50,882 nucleotides of DNA from Truepera sp. (GTDB lineage Bacteria; Deinococcota; Deinococci; Deinococcales; Trueperaceae). This document shows positions 1 through 9,207 of the stretch, piece after piece. The stretch's first letter is position 1. Each line of letters starts with the position of its first letter. The stretch spans positions 1 to 50,882 of the forward strand of contig JAGXSO010000071.1 of assembly GCA_018333775.1 (NCBI GenBank), read 5' to 3'. Under the pieces are notes generated by a model, which had not been told where the DNA came from, made no database searches, and saw only the letters and a list, made by a program, of their open reading frames with translations. Both the position numbers and the translations under genes were made by a program.

Positions 1-1155
1 GGCTCGAGCCACTCGCCGCGGCTCTCTGCCGGGCACGGCGATGACCGCAAACCGCTCATCTTGCAGCGAGCCGGGCCGAAAGCCGTGATTGGAGGGGTAG
101 CGCGGTTTGCCGCTGAGGCCGTCCATCCCCTCAGGGCGGCGCTCAAACGAACAGCGCGGTGGCGCCACAAACGTCGCTACAGACCCTCGCACCTCGGCGG
201 GCAGATGATCGCCCGGTAGCCGCTCGACACCGTGAGGCGCTAGTCGCTCGGCCAACTGCCTGGCTTCACGCTCGCTCTCGACAGCCACATAGAGGAATCC
301 CCCTTCACACGAAAAGCGGCGACCCGGCAAGAGCAAGTCGGCATAGAAGGCGCGCTCAATAGGGCCGTGACCGTGATCGCTAAGAACCGCCAGGGCGTAC
401 TGGTCTAGGCGCCCGCCCTCGCGCAGCTGGCTGATCAGCGTGCCGAGCAGGGCGTCGGCGTAGCTGAGGGACCAAAGTGCGAAGGGGCTGTCGAAGCCCG
501 TGCGGTGCTGCACTGAGTCGGGAGTGAGGATTTCGGTGATGATCAGGTCCGGCGGCGCCTCGCTTAGCGCCAAACCGGCGCTCCATTGCAGCATGATCTG
601 ATCGCCGGTCAGCTCCGAGAGGAAGTAGTGCGCCTGGTCGCCGGCGTAGGCGTCCGGCACCGCTGCCGGGAGCCCGCTCAGAGCTAGCGCCGCCAGCCGG
701 CCGCTCTTATCCTGATGGCGCGCGGTGCGCAGCCAGCTCTCGTCAGCCGGGATGGGCGCCTCGTCGCGCGCACGTTGCAGCATCTCATTGGCCCACCAGG
801 CGTGATGGAAGACGCTTGCGTCCTCGGGGCGGATCATCCCGTAGCCGATCACCGCTACGTCACAACCGGCCGCCATGGCGCGGCGCGGCAGGGTGTCGAC
901 GCGCACATCGTCGGGGTTGGCGTAGCGGAAGCGCTCGCCGTCCCAGATGACGTTGCCATAGATGCCGTGCCGGGTGGCGTCTACCCCGGTCACTATCGAG
1001 GTGCGCCCCGGCAGGCTGGTAGCCGGGAGGTCGGGGGTCAAACGCTCGACGAAGAGACCCTTGTCAGCCAAGACGCTCAGGTGTGGCAGGCGTGAGCGCC
1101 ATCGCGCCAAGGTGTCGGCGGCCAGGCCGTCAATCATAATCACGATCAGTTTCAC
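1..1155 (-). CDS. Alkaline phosphatase superfamily phosphodiesterase/pyrophosphatase, 3' end outside window
   Basis: The minus-strand frame is open from a GTG at 1155 to the window edge, so the C-terminus is missing. The protein starts VKLIVIMIDG, which supplies the first metal-binding Asp (D9). Residues 44-57 (PATSLPGRTSIVTG) align with the nucleophile loop of type I phosphodiesterases/nucleotide pyrophosphatases (PF01663), with Ser47 where the nucleophilic Thr normally sits. Further metal-site motifs follow: TPDSVQH, SDHGHG and a late NHGF. There is no signal peptide, so a cytoplasmic enzyme is likely. An AGGG sequence just upstream supports the GTG start. The substrate cannot be told; related proteins hydrolyse nucleotide or phosphonate esters. 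The superfamily is secure, the exact activity is not. Confidence 0.8.
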   Translation of the reverse strand, partial: MKLIVIMIDGLAADTLARWRSRLPHLSVLADKGLFVERLTPDLPATSLPGRTSIVTGVDATRHGIYGNVIWDGERFRYANPDDVRVDTLPRRAMAAGCDVAVIGYGMIRPEDASVFHHAWWANEMLQRARDEAPIPADESWLRTARHQDKSGRLAALALSGLPAAVPDAYAGDQAHYFLSELTGDQIMLQWSAGLALSEAPPDLIITEILTPDSVQHRTGFDSPFALWSLSYADALLGTLISQLREGGRLDQYALAVLSDHGHGPIERAFYADLLLPGRRFSCEGGFLYVAVESEREARQLAERLAPHGVERLPGDHLPAEVRGSVATFVAPPRCSFERRPEGMDGLSGKPRYPSNHGFRPGSLQDERFAVIAVPGREPRRVARA

Positions 1156-1300
1156 GCCTTTACCCTGACATGCGAGAAGAAAACTCGCTGTGTGTTGCGC
1201 TAAGGCTACTGCTGAAGTTTGGTGGTTCTAGGCCAGGGCGCGAGAACTGCCCATGATCCGCCCGGGTGATCGAGAATTGCCCATGAGCGCTCGTTCACTA

Positions 1301-1315
1301 CTAGAAAACTTCTAG
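1301..1315. repeat. Perfect 6-bp inverted repeat
   Basis: CTAGAA-aac-TTCTAG forms a short palindrome inside the repeat-rich gap. It could be a regulator site for the gene starting at 1155, but it lies about 150 bases upstream and nothing else supports that role. Confidence 0.3.
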
Positions 1316-1480
1316 CTATTTATTTTCGGAGGAATTGCTCATGAATTATCGGTGACCACCAAGGATGAAAAGGCGATCAGTCTTTCAGCTGGTACGGCTT
1401 CGCCTCGGCCCGCCCTTCGGGGTGCTTCGCGAAGCGCTGACCAGGCTATCAGCAAAACCACTGGCTGACAGAATTACTCG

Positions 1481-1559
1481 GGCGAAGCCTTCTGAGAGCC
1501 TGAAAGCCTGCTAGGCTTAAGGATTTCGCCCCTACTTGAATACTTGAATACTCGAATAT
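1481..1559 (-). repeat. Mosaic intergenic repeat, copy A (79 bp)
   Basis: Read on the minus strand this is three 8-bp iterons (ATATTCGA, GTATTCAA, GTATTCAA), then GTAG, then a conserved segment containing CTTAAGCCTAGCAGG and ending in AAGGCTTCGCC. It differs from copy B (6004-6082) at about 4 of 79 positions. It lies just downstream of the DUF6671 gene. Confidence 0.85.
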
Positions 1560-1584
1560 TTGACTACTGATTTTCGGCGAAGCC

Positions 1585-2445
1585 TTAGGGATTGCATAAA
1601 GAGCAACTGCCTTGATCGGCAAACTGCAAGTCTGACCGGACTACCTCCTTAGAAAAGTCACACTTCGGGCAGCGGTAGATTTGCGCGCGGAACACAGCGG
1701 TAGGCGCTCCGCAATATTCACAGGGTAGGCCGGGCTTGGTTTCAGTTACCCAATAACCCGGCGTGTGACAGTTCGGGCAATGCGAGTGTAGTTTAAGCAA
1801 AAGATTGATAGCGGCCAACCTGATCATATTTTGCCTGGCCGGATTAGCGTGAGCCCTAAAATCGCTTTCAATAAAGACCAGGCCCTGCTTGGAGAGCCGC
1901 CAACAGTCATGAAACGCGGCTTCAAATTGATCCCACGTGGCAACACCTTTTACAAAATAGGGATTTTCCCCATCGTCGGGTCGCACAATGACCTGGCTGG
2001 CCGGGAAGCCAAAATCCGCCACCAGGCGCCGTGCCTTTTCAAGGTTATCAACCTTTTCCTGCACAATCTTGGTCGATCCTTGGGCCACCCCAACTATCTC
2101 CAAATCATGTATATCGTCGATAAGGACAATCACTTCTATATTCCACGGCATAAAGCCGGTATAAGGATCGACCCCGAAACTCCCCTCGTTGGCCAAGCCC
2201 AGTTTCAGACCCGTCAGCTCCATGCCGATCCGGGCTTTCTTTCTGGCCGTTTCAAGCTGAGTCCCGGTGCGCTTGACATCTCTGGTAAAGGTTCCTAACT
2301 TGTCGGTATCATAATCGTCTAGCTGAACAACCTTGATGCCCAAGAAAGGCTCGAGCAGCGGGGCGATAAGCTGCTCCTTGTGGTGCTTAGTGAGCAGCGC
2401 CGTCTCGCGGCCCCTAAAGAAAGTGTTGGTGGCATTGGGAAACAT
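1585..2445 (-). CDS. DUF6671 family protein with C-terminal zinc ribbons
   Basis: This 286-residue protein has no known function. Its N-terminal two thirds resemble the DUF6671 family: an FRGRETALLTKHHKEQ opening, IAPLLEPFLGI, then GTFTRDVKR.GTQLETARKKA and a NEGSFG motif. The C-terminal quarter carries four CxxC knuckles (CPNC, CEYC, CPKC, CSLC), enough for two zinc ribbons, which suggests binding to a nucleic acid or a partner protein. There is no signal peptide or membrane segment. A TATACT box lies 8 bases before the ATG with no Shine-Dalgarno, so it may be translated from a nearly leaderless mRNA. It follows the JAMM protease gene after 50 bases. Its base composition is less GC-rich than the housekeeping genes. 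Confidence 0.75.
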   Translation of the reverse strand: MFPNATNTFFRGRETALLTKHHKEQLIAPLLEPFLGIKVVQLDDYDTDKLGTFTRDVKRTGTQLETARKKARIGMELTGLKLGLANEGSFGVDPYTGFMPWNIEVIVLIDDIHDLEIVGVAQGSTKIVQEKVDNLEKARRLVADFGFPASQVIVRPDDGENPYFVKGVATWDQFEAAFHDCWRLSKQGLVFIESDFRAHANPARQNMIRLAAINLLLKLHSHCPNCHTPGYWVTETKPGLPCEYCGAPTAVFRAQIYRCPKCDFSKEVVRSDLQFADQGSCSLCNP

Positions 2446-2453
2446 TTAACAGC

Positions 2454-2478
2454 AGTATAACCCGCTAATGATCGGGTT
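2454..2478 (-). promoter_or_regulatory. Candidate promoter with palindrome for the DUF6671 gene
   Basis: On the minus strand a TATACT hexamer (2454-2459) sits 8 bases before the ATG at 2445. Directly upstream is an inverted repeat AACCCG/CGGGTT (arms 2459-2464 and 2473-2478) in the spacer between -10 and -35, a common operator position. No good -35 box is seen. A terminator for the preceding gene is less likely because no T-run follows on the minus strand. Confidence 0.4.
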
Positions 2479-2495
2479 TTTGACCAACTAAACGG

Positions 2496-2888
2496 CTAAG
2501 GCACCACTGCAACGGCCAACTCTTCAAAGCGGTCAATGGTCAGCCGAAACGCCCGCACTACCCCTGTTCCCGGCACAGCGATGAGCTGCGGCACGGCATA
2601 ACGAGCCTCCCGCAAGTCGCTGGCCGACGGTGTGGCAGGCCCCTGCGGGTGGGAGTGGTAGATGGCCAGGAGCAGCTCGTCATTGGCATCAAGGGCTTTG
2701 AGTGCGTTGAGGAGCATCAGCGGTTCGGCCAGGTAGGCCGTTTCGGGTTGCTCGGCCACGTTGCGGATGGCCAGCGTCCGGGCCGTCTCCCACGACTTGC
2801 CGACGATCAATCCGACGCACTCGTAGGGCAGGGCGGCCTGGGCCTGCTCTAAGATGGCGTCACGCACTGTTCGGCGCAGGGTTATCAC
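2496..2888 (-). CDS. JAMM/MPN+ metallopeptidase (M67-type)
   Basis: This 130-residue single-domain protein has the complete JAMM zinc site: Glu23 in the [10 protein letters not shown] strand and H78-S-H80-x7-S88-x2-D91. Bacterial members act as isopeptidases or desampylases on ubiquitin-like or sulfur-carrier proteins, or cleave C-terminal extensions from such carriers. The GTG start overlaps the TGA stop of the upstream nucleoside phosphorylase (GTGA), so the two are probably translationally coupled. No MoaD/ThiS-like carrier gene lies nearby, so the substrate is unknown. Confidence 0.85.
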   Translation of the reverse strand: MITLRRTVRDAILEQAQAALPYECVGLIVGKSWETARTLAIRNVAEQPETAYLAEPLMLLNALKALDANDELLLAIYHSHPQGPATPSASDLREARYAVPQLIAVPGTGVVRAFRLTIDRFEELAVAVVP

Positions 2889-4162
2889 AGCAGCTTAAGC
2901 ACCAAGGGAGGAAGGGACTGCCGTTCAGGGCTCACGTGGATCGCCTCGGTGAGTTTGTGTAAGGCCTCATCCAGACCTTTGCCGCCGCGGTGGTAAACCG
3001 TCAGCAAGGGCTCCCCGGCCGCTACCTCGTCGCCTAGCTTGGCGTGCAGCACTACGCCCACTCCTAGATCGAGCGGGTCGCTCTTCTGATCGCGCCCGCC
3101 GCCCAGAGCCTTGACGCTCTGGCCGATCTTCAGCGCATCGAGCCGGGTTAGGGCGCCGCTGGCTGTGGCTCGCAGCAGATGTTGGTCAGGGGCAAGCTCG
3201 AGGCGCTTAAGAGCCGCTAGCTCGCCGCCTTGCGCGGCGATCCAGGCGTGGAACTTGGCCAGCGCCGCGCCGCTCTCGAGAGCGTGGATCACCTGCTGGC
3301 GCGGAGTATTCAGCCCGGCGGCCTCCAGCACCTGCTCGGCCAGCACCAGGCAGAGCTCGAGCAGGTCGCTCGGCCCCTCGCCCTGGAGGCAGGCCAGCGC
3401 CTCCCGCACCTCCAGCGCGTTGCCTACCGCTTGTCCCAGCGGCTGGTGCATGCTGCTCAGCACCGCCCGCATGCCGCGCCCGTGGTGCTGACCGATATCG
3501 ATCATGGCGCGGGCCAGCTCGCGGGCTTCGTCGATGGTCTTCATGAACGCCCCGCTCCCCACCTTGACGTCCAAGACGATGGCCTGCGCCCCCCCCGCCA
3601 ACTTCTTGCTCATGATGCTGCCGGCGATCAGCGGCAGCGACGCGACCGTCGCGGTGGCATCGCGCAAGGCGTAGAGCAGTCCATCAGCCGGAGCCAAGTC
3701 GGCGGATTGGCCGCTGATGACCACCCCCACCTCGCGCGCTTGCCGCATGAAGGCCGCTCTGGCAAGCGCTGCCTGAAAGCCCGGGATGCTCTCGAGCTTG
3801 TCGATGGTGCCGCCGGTGTGCCCCAGGCCACGCCCGCTCATTTTGGCCACGGTCGCGCCGCAGGCTGCTAACAGCGGCGCGACGATTAAGCTGGTCTTGT
3901 CGCCCACGCCGCCGGTAGAGTGCTTATCAACCGTGTGCGGCAGCTCCCTGAGGTCGAGCATATCGCCCGAGTGGGCCATCACGTCGGTCAGTTCGGCGGT
4001 CTCCTGAGGGGTCATGCCGGCCAAGCAGACCGCCATCAGCCAGGCCGCGATCTGGTAATCGGGCACCGTTCCGCGCACGTAGCCCATGACCAGGGCTTCC
4101 AGCTCGGCGCGGTCGTGAGTGCCGCCTAACCGTTTTTTGTCGATGAGATCAACTATGCGCAT
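2885..4162 (-). CDS. deoA: Thymidine/pyrimidine-nucleoside phosphorylase
   Basis: This 425-residue cytoplasmic enzyme cleaves thymidine (or uridine and deoxyuridine) with phosphate to the free base and (deoxy)ribose-1-phosphate. The family signature [17 protein letters not shown] is intact near residue 110, preceded by the phosphate-binding [12 protein letters not shown] loop. The length matches DeoA/Pdp. Sequence alone does not cleanly separate thymidine phosphorylase from the broader pyrimidine enzyme. The ATG at 4162 has a GGTGAT sequence upstream. It overlaps the JAMM gene by 4 bases. Functionally it belongs with the two deoxynucleoside kinases at 18.6-19.8 kb in nucleoside salvage. Confidence 0.93.
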   Translation of the reverse strand: MRIVDLIDKKRLGGTHDRAELEALVMGYVRGTVPDYQIAAWLMAVCLAGMTPQETAELTDVMAHSGDMLDLRELPHTVDKHSTGGVGDKTSLIVAPLLAACGATVAKMSGRGLGHTGGTIDKLESIPGFQAALARAAFMRQAREVGVVISGQSADLAPADGLLYALRDATATVASLPLIAGSIMSKKLAGGAQAIVLDVKVGSGAFMKTIDEARELARAMIDIGQHHGRGMRAVLSSMHQPLGQAVGNALEVREALACLQGEGPSDLLELCLVLAEQVLEAAGLNTPRQQVIHALESGAALAKFHAWIAAQGGELAALKRLELAPDQHLLRATASGALTRLDALKIGQSVKALGGGRDQKSDPLDLGVGVVLHAKLGDEVAAGEPLLTVYHRGGKGLDEALHKLTEAIHVSPERQSLPPLVLKLL

Positions 4163-4258
4163 ACATTAATCACCATTGCCCATCGGGAGCCGCCAGGCCG
4201 GAATTGTTCATCTTCGCTACTTCCTCCGTAACTTCAACGACCGCCTGACTAAAGCCGG

Positions 4259-5983
4259 TCACTTTTTCCGCGCCATAAATACCGCGTTCGGTTGGATCAC
4301 TACCGCCTCAGTAACGACTCCAGCTTCGTCCCGTTTGAATTCAATACTAAATTCCGGCAGGCCCTTAAGAGTAAACTCTGCCCCTTGGTAAGGCACTAAC
4401 TCATAGTCTGGTTGATCGGGAAGGGACAGTGCCAGCCTATCCTCTCCTTTCAGCGCAACGATGATGCTTTTGTCCAAGAGCTCGTACTCACCCGCAAACT
4501 GCTCCAGGAGAGACCTGTCTGTCAGGTGTTTGTCAGGTACGCGGGTAAAGACAATCTCTGCTACCGAGGCTTCCATCGGGATGGAGAGGCTGTTAATGTT
4601 GCCCTTGGCATCGGTGCGGAAGGAGACCTTCATCCTCATATCGAAGAGCTCGTAGATCATCTCGAAAATATCGTAGTGGTAGTGCTCTAAAGCAAAGGTC
4701 ATGGAGTTGTAAGTCAGCTCGAGCTGATCGTCTTTCATCACAATCGCAATAACGCCGTAGCCCGGGTGTTCAAACAGGCCGGTGTAATCTCCCAGTCGGT
4801 GAGAGGGTGGCGCTTCAGCCTTGCGATCGGTAGCCGACTTCTCCTTCGCCTTAGCGCCCGCCTCTTTTAGTCTATCAGCATCTTCCTTGATACGCCGACT
4901 CCAGGGGAGCTCGCCCAGCTCGAGCAGGCGATCATAGGCGTTATAAGCGACGATCGTCGGCAGGGGGTTGCCGTTCCGATTGGTGAGAACCACCACACCG
5001 ATACCCCGCTGAGGCATAAAGGAGACCAGCGCCGAGAAGCCATCAATGTTGCCACCATGGTGGATCAAGTTGTGACCCCGGTAGGGTTCAACAAACCAGC
5101 CCAGCCCATAACTCGCATGTCCTACCTCATCGTATCTGGTAAACGCCGCTAACGGCGAGACCATCTCCTGAATTACCATTTGCGGGGTATGCATCTGGTG
5201 CAAATTACCCTCGGAAATGATCTGTAGCCCCTTATATCTCCCCTTGCCCAGGTGTAGCAGCAGCCAGTTGGTCATATCATTTACGCTGGAGTTGATAGAC
5301 CCGGCCGGACCGACGACATCGATATTGCGGAAGGGGATTGCCATAATCTCATCAGCCTTCTCGGTGTAGGGGAGCGCAAAATCAGCGGTTTGCTGAGATT
5401 CGCACACCGAGAAGTTGCTGCCGGCCATTTCCAAGGGCTTGAAGATCCTCTCCTTGACAAATGCCTCCCAACTGCTGCCTGAAAGCTCGCCCACTAGGTA
5501 ACCAGCGGTTAAGTACATCAGATTCTGATACTGAAAGTAGGCGCGGAAATCTTTGCTGGGGGCGAGATACTGTAGCCGGTCAAAGATTTCCCGGCGAGAG
5601 AAGGCGGTGTTGTACCACATCAGATCATGCCGCGGCAACCCCGAACGGTGCGTGACCAGATCGCGCGGCGTCATGCGCTCGGAGGCAAAAGAGTCGTGCA
5701 TCTTGAAGGTGGAAAGGTAGTGCCTGAGTGGCCTATCCCAGTTCAGCTTCCCATCGTCGACCAGGATACCCATCGCCATGGTGGTGAAGGCCTTGGTGGA
5801 CGAGCCGATGGCGAAGATCGTGGCCGGCGTGACCTTGAGGTTCTTCTCCGCGTCGCGCAGACCAAAACCCTCACAGAAGACAACCTTTTCCTCTTTGACA
5901 ATGGCCACGGCCAAACCCGGCACTTTCCACTCAGCCATCGCCTTGGTGACAAAGTCATTGAAACCGTTCAGTCGCTGCAGCAT
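4259..5983 (-). CDS. Serine hydrolase, beta-lactamase (class C/PBP4*) fold with C-terminal extension
   Basis: The protein has 574 residues. Residues 1-380 are a PF00144 domain with S61-S-T-K64, Y152-Q-N154 and an HGG motif at 309-311, so all three catalytic boxes are present. Residues 400-574 form a DUF3471-like beta-rich extension seen in many family members. No signal peptide is visible, so despite its fold a cytoplasmic peptidase or esterase is likelier than antibiotic resistance. The start is supported by GGGAG upstream. It is the last gene of the peptide-transport island, separated from the S9 peptidase by repeat copy B. A second paralogue sits at 11915-13288. Confidence 0.88.
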   Translation of the reverse strand: MLQRLNGFNDFVTKAMAEWKVPGLAVAIVKEEKVVFCEGFGLRDAEKNLKVTPATIFAIGSSTKAFTTMAMGILVDDGKLNWDRPLRHYLSTFKMHDSFASERMTPRDLVTHRSGLPRHDLMWYNTAFSRREIFDRLQYLAPSKDFRAYFQYQNLMYLTAGYLVGELSGSSWEAFVKERIFKPLEMAGSNFSVCESQQTADFALPYTEKADEIMAIPFRNIDVVGPAGSINSSVNDMTNWLLLHLGKGRYKGLQIISEGNLHQMHTPQMVIQEMVSPLAAFTRYDEVGHASYGLGWFVEPYRGHNLIHHGGNIDGFSALVSFMPQRGIGVVVLTNRNGNPLPTIVAYNAYDRLLELGELPWSRRIKEDADRLKEAGAKAKEKSATDRKAEAPPSHRLGDYTGLFEHPGYGVIAIVMKDDQLELTYNSMTFALEHYHYDIFEMIYELFDMRMKVSFRTDAKGNINSLSIPMEASVAEIVFTRVPDKHLTDRSLLEQFAGEYELLDKSIIVALKGEDRLALSLPDQPDYELVPYQGAEFTLKGLPEFSIEFKRDEAGVVTEAVVIQPNAVFMARKK

Positions 5984-6003
5984 AAACCCTCTCCCGAAAA
6001 ACA

Positions 6004-6170
6004 GTATTCAAGTATTCAAGTATTCAAGTAGTGGCGAAACCCTTAAGCCTAGCAGGCTTTCAGGCTCTCAGAAGGCTTCGCCACTATCGCTCTCACAAGG
6101 CTGCGCCCGACCATTTCGTTCGGGTCGGCGCTTCGCTGATGGTGAAGCTTGCTTCATGGGCAATTCCTCT
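6004..6170 (+). repeat. Mosaic intergenic repeat, copy B, with attached modules
   Basis: Bases 6004-6082 are three perfect GTATTCAA iterons plus the conserved 55-bp segment. They are followed by TTCGCTGATGGTGAA (6132-6146, exact match at 43950-43964) and, on the minus strand, AGAGGAATTGCCCATGAAG (6152-6170). The iterons begin about 20 bases upstream of the serine hydrolase start codon, so the repeat occupies that gene's promoter region. Confidence 0.85.
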
Positions 6171-6184
6171 GTGGATAAGCGCTA

Positions 6185-8206
6185 TTACCACCAGGGCTGC
6201 CGGACTTTACTGCCCGGTTCTTTGTCATCAGAATGCTCGTTATCCCCCTTAGGCTCGATACCCAGCAGATAGCGGTTCATCCAGTCCAGCAGCGCATCGT
6301 TCTGCACCCTGCGCAGCAGCGGTGTTCCGCGGATCGAACCGGCATGAGAGCTTGCCGGTAGCCTTAACATCTCCACCATACAGCCGCTGGCTTTGAGCAC
6401 CGCGTAAAATTGCTCCGACTGTTCCGCCGGGCAGCGATAATCGTGCTCACCCTGCACCAACAGGGTCGGGGTGGTGCAGCGATGCGCATAGGTGATGGGA
6501 GAGCATCGCCTATACACCTCGGGTATTTCATGAGGTAGACCGCCCATCTCCGCCGGGACGAACCAGGGGCCGATGTCGCTAGCGCCGTACATACTGACCC
6601 AGTTGGTGACCGGGTTCTCCGGCACCGCCGCCTTAAAACGATCCGTCTGCCCCACGATCCAGCAGGTCAGATTCCCACCGCCGGAGAGGCCGCAGCAGCC
6701 CAGGAGATCCGGGTCGGCAATCCCTTTTTCAATAACAAAATCAACACCCGCCATCAGATCCTGGTAGTCCAGGTTGCCCCAATCGCCGATGATCCTGGTG
6801 CTAAACCCGTCCCCATAGCCGGTCGATCCGCGTTGGTTGATGAACAGTACCGCATAGCCCGCCCCGGCCAACATCTGAAAATCAAACGAGAAGATGTGAC
6901 CGAACCCCGAGTGGGGTCCACCATGGATATACAGGATAGTCGGATAGGGGGCTTGGCCTAGGCAGGGCTTCATGATCCAACCTTCAACCCGCACTCCATC
7001 GCTGCCGGCAAAGGAGAGGTGCTCCACTCGCGGGAGAGCCAATTCCGCCAGCAGGTCGGCATTGAGGTGAGTAAGCTGTCGCTCCCCAGCCTGCGCAGCG
7101 ATGAACAGTTCCAGGGGGTTATCATGGGTGCTGACCGCGAAGAGCAGGTGTTTATCAGCCATGTCCAGGGGGATGCAGGAGCGCTCGCCGGTCACTACCG
7201 ATGCCCAGTATTCGGACCCGTTCAGGGCAACACAGTAAATCGGCACCGTCCCCCCTTCCTGAACCTGCACGTAGGCCGTCTGGCCGTCTTCTGATACCAA
7301 AATGTTAGGGATTGCTCGATTCACCGGCATGTCCGCTTGTAATCCCCCGCCTACCTGAAAGCTGAGCGCCGCCGTGCGACAGATCGGATCGCCTCCTGCT
7401 CTATCAATCACCCACAGGTCGTTCTGAGCGCCGATGGGGCGACCGAACGGGCCGCCAATGAAAACGACCCGCTGGCTGTCCGGCGTCCAGGTCGCGGAGA
7501 TGGCATAGCCCCAGTCCGTTACCAGGTCGCGGACCTCGCCACTTAAGCTTACGACCTTAAGGGCGGGATAGATCCGATGCGAATCTGGAAACATGGTTGC
7601 GGTGAACAGAATCTCTTGTCCATCGGGAGACCACACCGGCATCCCGTTCTGACAGTCATCGCGGGTCAGCTGTTTGGGCTCTCCTCCGGTGGCAGGAATC
7701 ACATAGATATCCTGCACTACGTTGTCCAGATACCCCACCGCATCAAACCGGTAAATGTGGCGCCTTACCCGATAGGGCTTGCTCAGATCCGGCGGATCAC
7801 GCTCGGGACCGGCGGTAAAGGCGATCTGCTGGCCATCTGGTGACCAGGCAGGGCCACTGCCGACCCCTTGCTTCATGGCTGTTAGGGCGCGGGCCTCACC
7901 GCCACTCACCGGGATGAGGTAGATCTGCGGCTTCTTATCGGCTCGGGTCGAGAGGAAGGCGAGCTGCTGGCCATCCGGTGACCACTGCGGGTTGGTGTCG
8001 CGGGCCAGCCCGGTAGTGAATTGACGTGACTCACCGGTCTCCAGAGACAGGAGCCAGATGGCGGCATACTCCTCCTCCTTGTCGGCATCGACGTGGGAGA
8101 CGCTATAGGCGATGGTCTTGCCATCGGGGGAGAGCTGCGCGTCTTGCAGGAACCTGAGGCGGAACAGGTCCGCCGGTTTAACCGCTCGAGCTTCTCTTTC
8201 ATTCAT
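6185..8206 (-). CDS. S9 family peptidase (acylaminoacyl/prolyl oligopeptidase type)
   Basis: From the ATG at 8206 the protein has 673 residues. I prefer this start to the in-frame ATG at 8242 because GGAGGG lies 4 bases upstream of it. The N-terminal 390 residues form a beta-propeller with several TolB-like SPDG turns (QWSPDGQ, AWSPDGQ, VWSPDGQ). The C-terminal alpha/beta hydrolase domain has the oxyanion HGGP, nucleophile Ser508 in GLSGGG, Asp589 (GEHDYR) and His621 (SSHAGS). There is no signal peptide. Such enzymes trim short peptides in the cytoplasm, which fits its position after two peptide-type transporter units. Confidence 0.92.
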   Translation of the reverse strand: MNEREARAVKPADLFRLRFLQDAQLSPDGKTIAYSVSHVDADKEEEYAAIWLLSLETGESRQFTTGLARDTNPQWSPDGQQLAFLSTRADKKPQIYLIPVSGGEARALTAMKQGVGSGPAWSPDGQQIAFTAGPERDPPDLSKPYRVRRHIYRFDAVGYLDNVVQDIYVIPATGGEPKQLTRDDCQNGMPVWSPDGQEILFTATMFPDSHRIYPALKVVSLSGEVRDLVTDWGYAISATWTPDSQRVVFIGGPFGRPIGAQNDLWVIDRAGGDPICRTAALSFQVGGGLQADMPVNRAIPNILVSEDGQTAYVQVQEGGTVPIYCVALNGSEYWASVVTGERSCIPLDMADKHLLFAVSTHDNPLELFIAAQAGERQLTHLNADLLAELALPRVEHLSFAGSDGVRVEGWIMKPCLGQAPYPTILYIHGGPHSGFGHIFSFDFQMLAGAGYAVLFINQRGSTGYGDGFSTRIIGDWGNLDYQDLMAGVDFVIEKGIADPDLLGCCGLSGGGNLTCWIVGQTDRFKAAVPENPVTNWVSMYGASDIGPWFVPAEMGGLPHEIPEVYRRCSPITYAHRCTTPTLLVQGEHDYRCPAEQSEQFYAVLKASGCMVEMLRLPASSHAGSIRGTPLLRRVQNDALLDWMNRYLLGIEPKGDNEHSDDKEPGSKVRQPWW

Positions 8207-8322
8207 AAGGCCCTCCGGTAATGATTCACAAGATCCTACCACGAGCTACCCCCGCCGGACTTCTTGGACATCTGCGGGCAAGCGGGTTGCCACCTCGGCG
8301 CAGCCACGACTTGGCATCTCGC

Positions 8323-9207
8323 TCAAACCTTCAGTCGGGGGTCCAAAGAGTCCCGCAGACCATCTCCCAGGAAGTTATAGCCTAAGACGCAGAGTAAAAT
8401 GGCGATTCCGGGGAAAATCACCAACCACCAGGCGGTGTGGAAGAACGGCAGCCCTAGATTGATGAGGCTTCCCCAGCTCATCTGCGGCGGCAGCACCCCC
8501 AAGCCGAGGAAGCTGAGCGCGCTCTCGCCCAGGATCATCCCCGGGATCCCCAGCGTTACCGTCACAATCACCGGGGCCATGGTGTTGGGGAGCAGATGGC
8601 GGAAGATGATCCGCATGTTCCCCACCCCAACCGCGCGGGCCGCCTCGGTGAAGGCCTCCTCGCGTAGCTTTAAGAACTCGGCCCGCACAATGCGGGCTAT
8701 ACCGGTCCAGCCCAACCCCCCCATGACCACTATCAGCACCCAGATGCTCGGGCCGAGCAGAGCTACTAACGTCAGGATGAGGAACAGGCTGGGGAAAGAG
8801 AGGAGCAGATCAACAAACCTCATGCTGATGCTATCGACCATCCCGCCGTAATAGCCGGCCAGCGCACCGATCGGGATCCCGATGGCGATAGCAAGAGTAA
8901 CGGCCAAAAGAGCGATCAAAAGCGAGATGCGCGAGCCGTACATGATCCGACTGAGCATATCCCTCCCCAGTGAATCAGTACCGAGCAGGTGCTCGCTGCT
9001 CGGCGGCTGCAGTCGATGGCGCACGTTGGAGACAAGCGGATCGTGGGGCGCAAGGTAAGGGGCGAAGATGGCCATCAGTGCAAAAAGTAAAACGACGGCC
9101 ATTCCCGCCACGGCCATTCTGTTCCTGCGGAACCTGCGCCAGAAGGTGCCGAAAAAGGTCGACCTTGTGACCGCCGTTTCTTTGTCGATCGCTGCTGTGT
9201 CAATCAT
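8323..9207 (-). CDS. ABC transporter permease, DppC/OppC type (unit 1)
   Basis: This inner-membrane permease has an N-terminal OppC segment, about six membrane spans and the cytoplasmic EAA loop (EEAFTEAARAVGVGN...) that docks the ATPase. I place the start at the ATG at 9207, which overlaps the end of the DppB gene (ATGATTGA). An in-frame ATG at 9243 would add 12 residues but has no ribosome-binding site. The product is about 294 residues. It forms a heterodimer with the preceding DppB-type protein. Confidence 0.93.
   Translation of the reverse strand: MIDTAAIDKETAVTRSTFFGTFWRRFRRNRMAVAGMAVVLLFALMAIFAPYLAPHDPLVSNVRHRLQPPSSEHLLGTDSLGRDMLSRIMYGSRISLLIALLAVTLAIAIGIPIGALAGYYGGMVDSISMRFVDLLLSFPSLFLILTLVALLGPSIWVLIVVMGGLGWTGIARIVRAEFLKLREEAFTEAARAVGVGNMRIIFRHLLPNTMAPVIVTVTLGIPGMILGESALSFLGLGVLPPQMSWGSLINLGLPFFHTAWWLVIFPGIAILLCVLGYNFLGDGLRDSLDPRLKV

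Larger units (their letters stand above)
1156..1584. other. Gene-free gap made of short repeat modules
   Basis: No plausible gene is visible in these 429 bases. The gap holds two GAGAAYTGCCCATGA motifs (about 1240-1287), a related module with a Shine-Dalgarno-like GGAGG (1328-1371), a 20-bp segment at 1391-1410 that recurs exactly at 43884-43903, and a full copy of the iteron repeat (1481-1559). It separates the 5' end of the phosphatase gene from the 3' end of the DUF6671 gene. Confidence 0.7.

Noticed and set aside
715..1168. Plus-strand frames of 126 and 68 codons
   Set aside because: They lie entirely opposite the phosphodiesterase gene, whose minus-strand frame carries clear catalytic motifs.
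3230..3871. Plus-strand frame of 213 codons
   Set aside because: It is antisense to the nucleoside phosphorylase, which has full family motifs.
6004..6027. Iterons as a plasmid-type replication origin
   Set aside because: There are only three 8-bp units per copy, several copies per window, no DnaA boxes or rep gene, and a chromosomal context.
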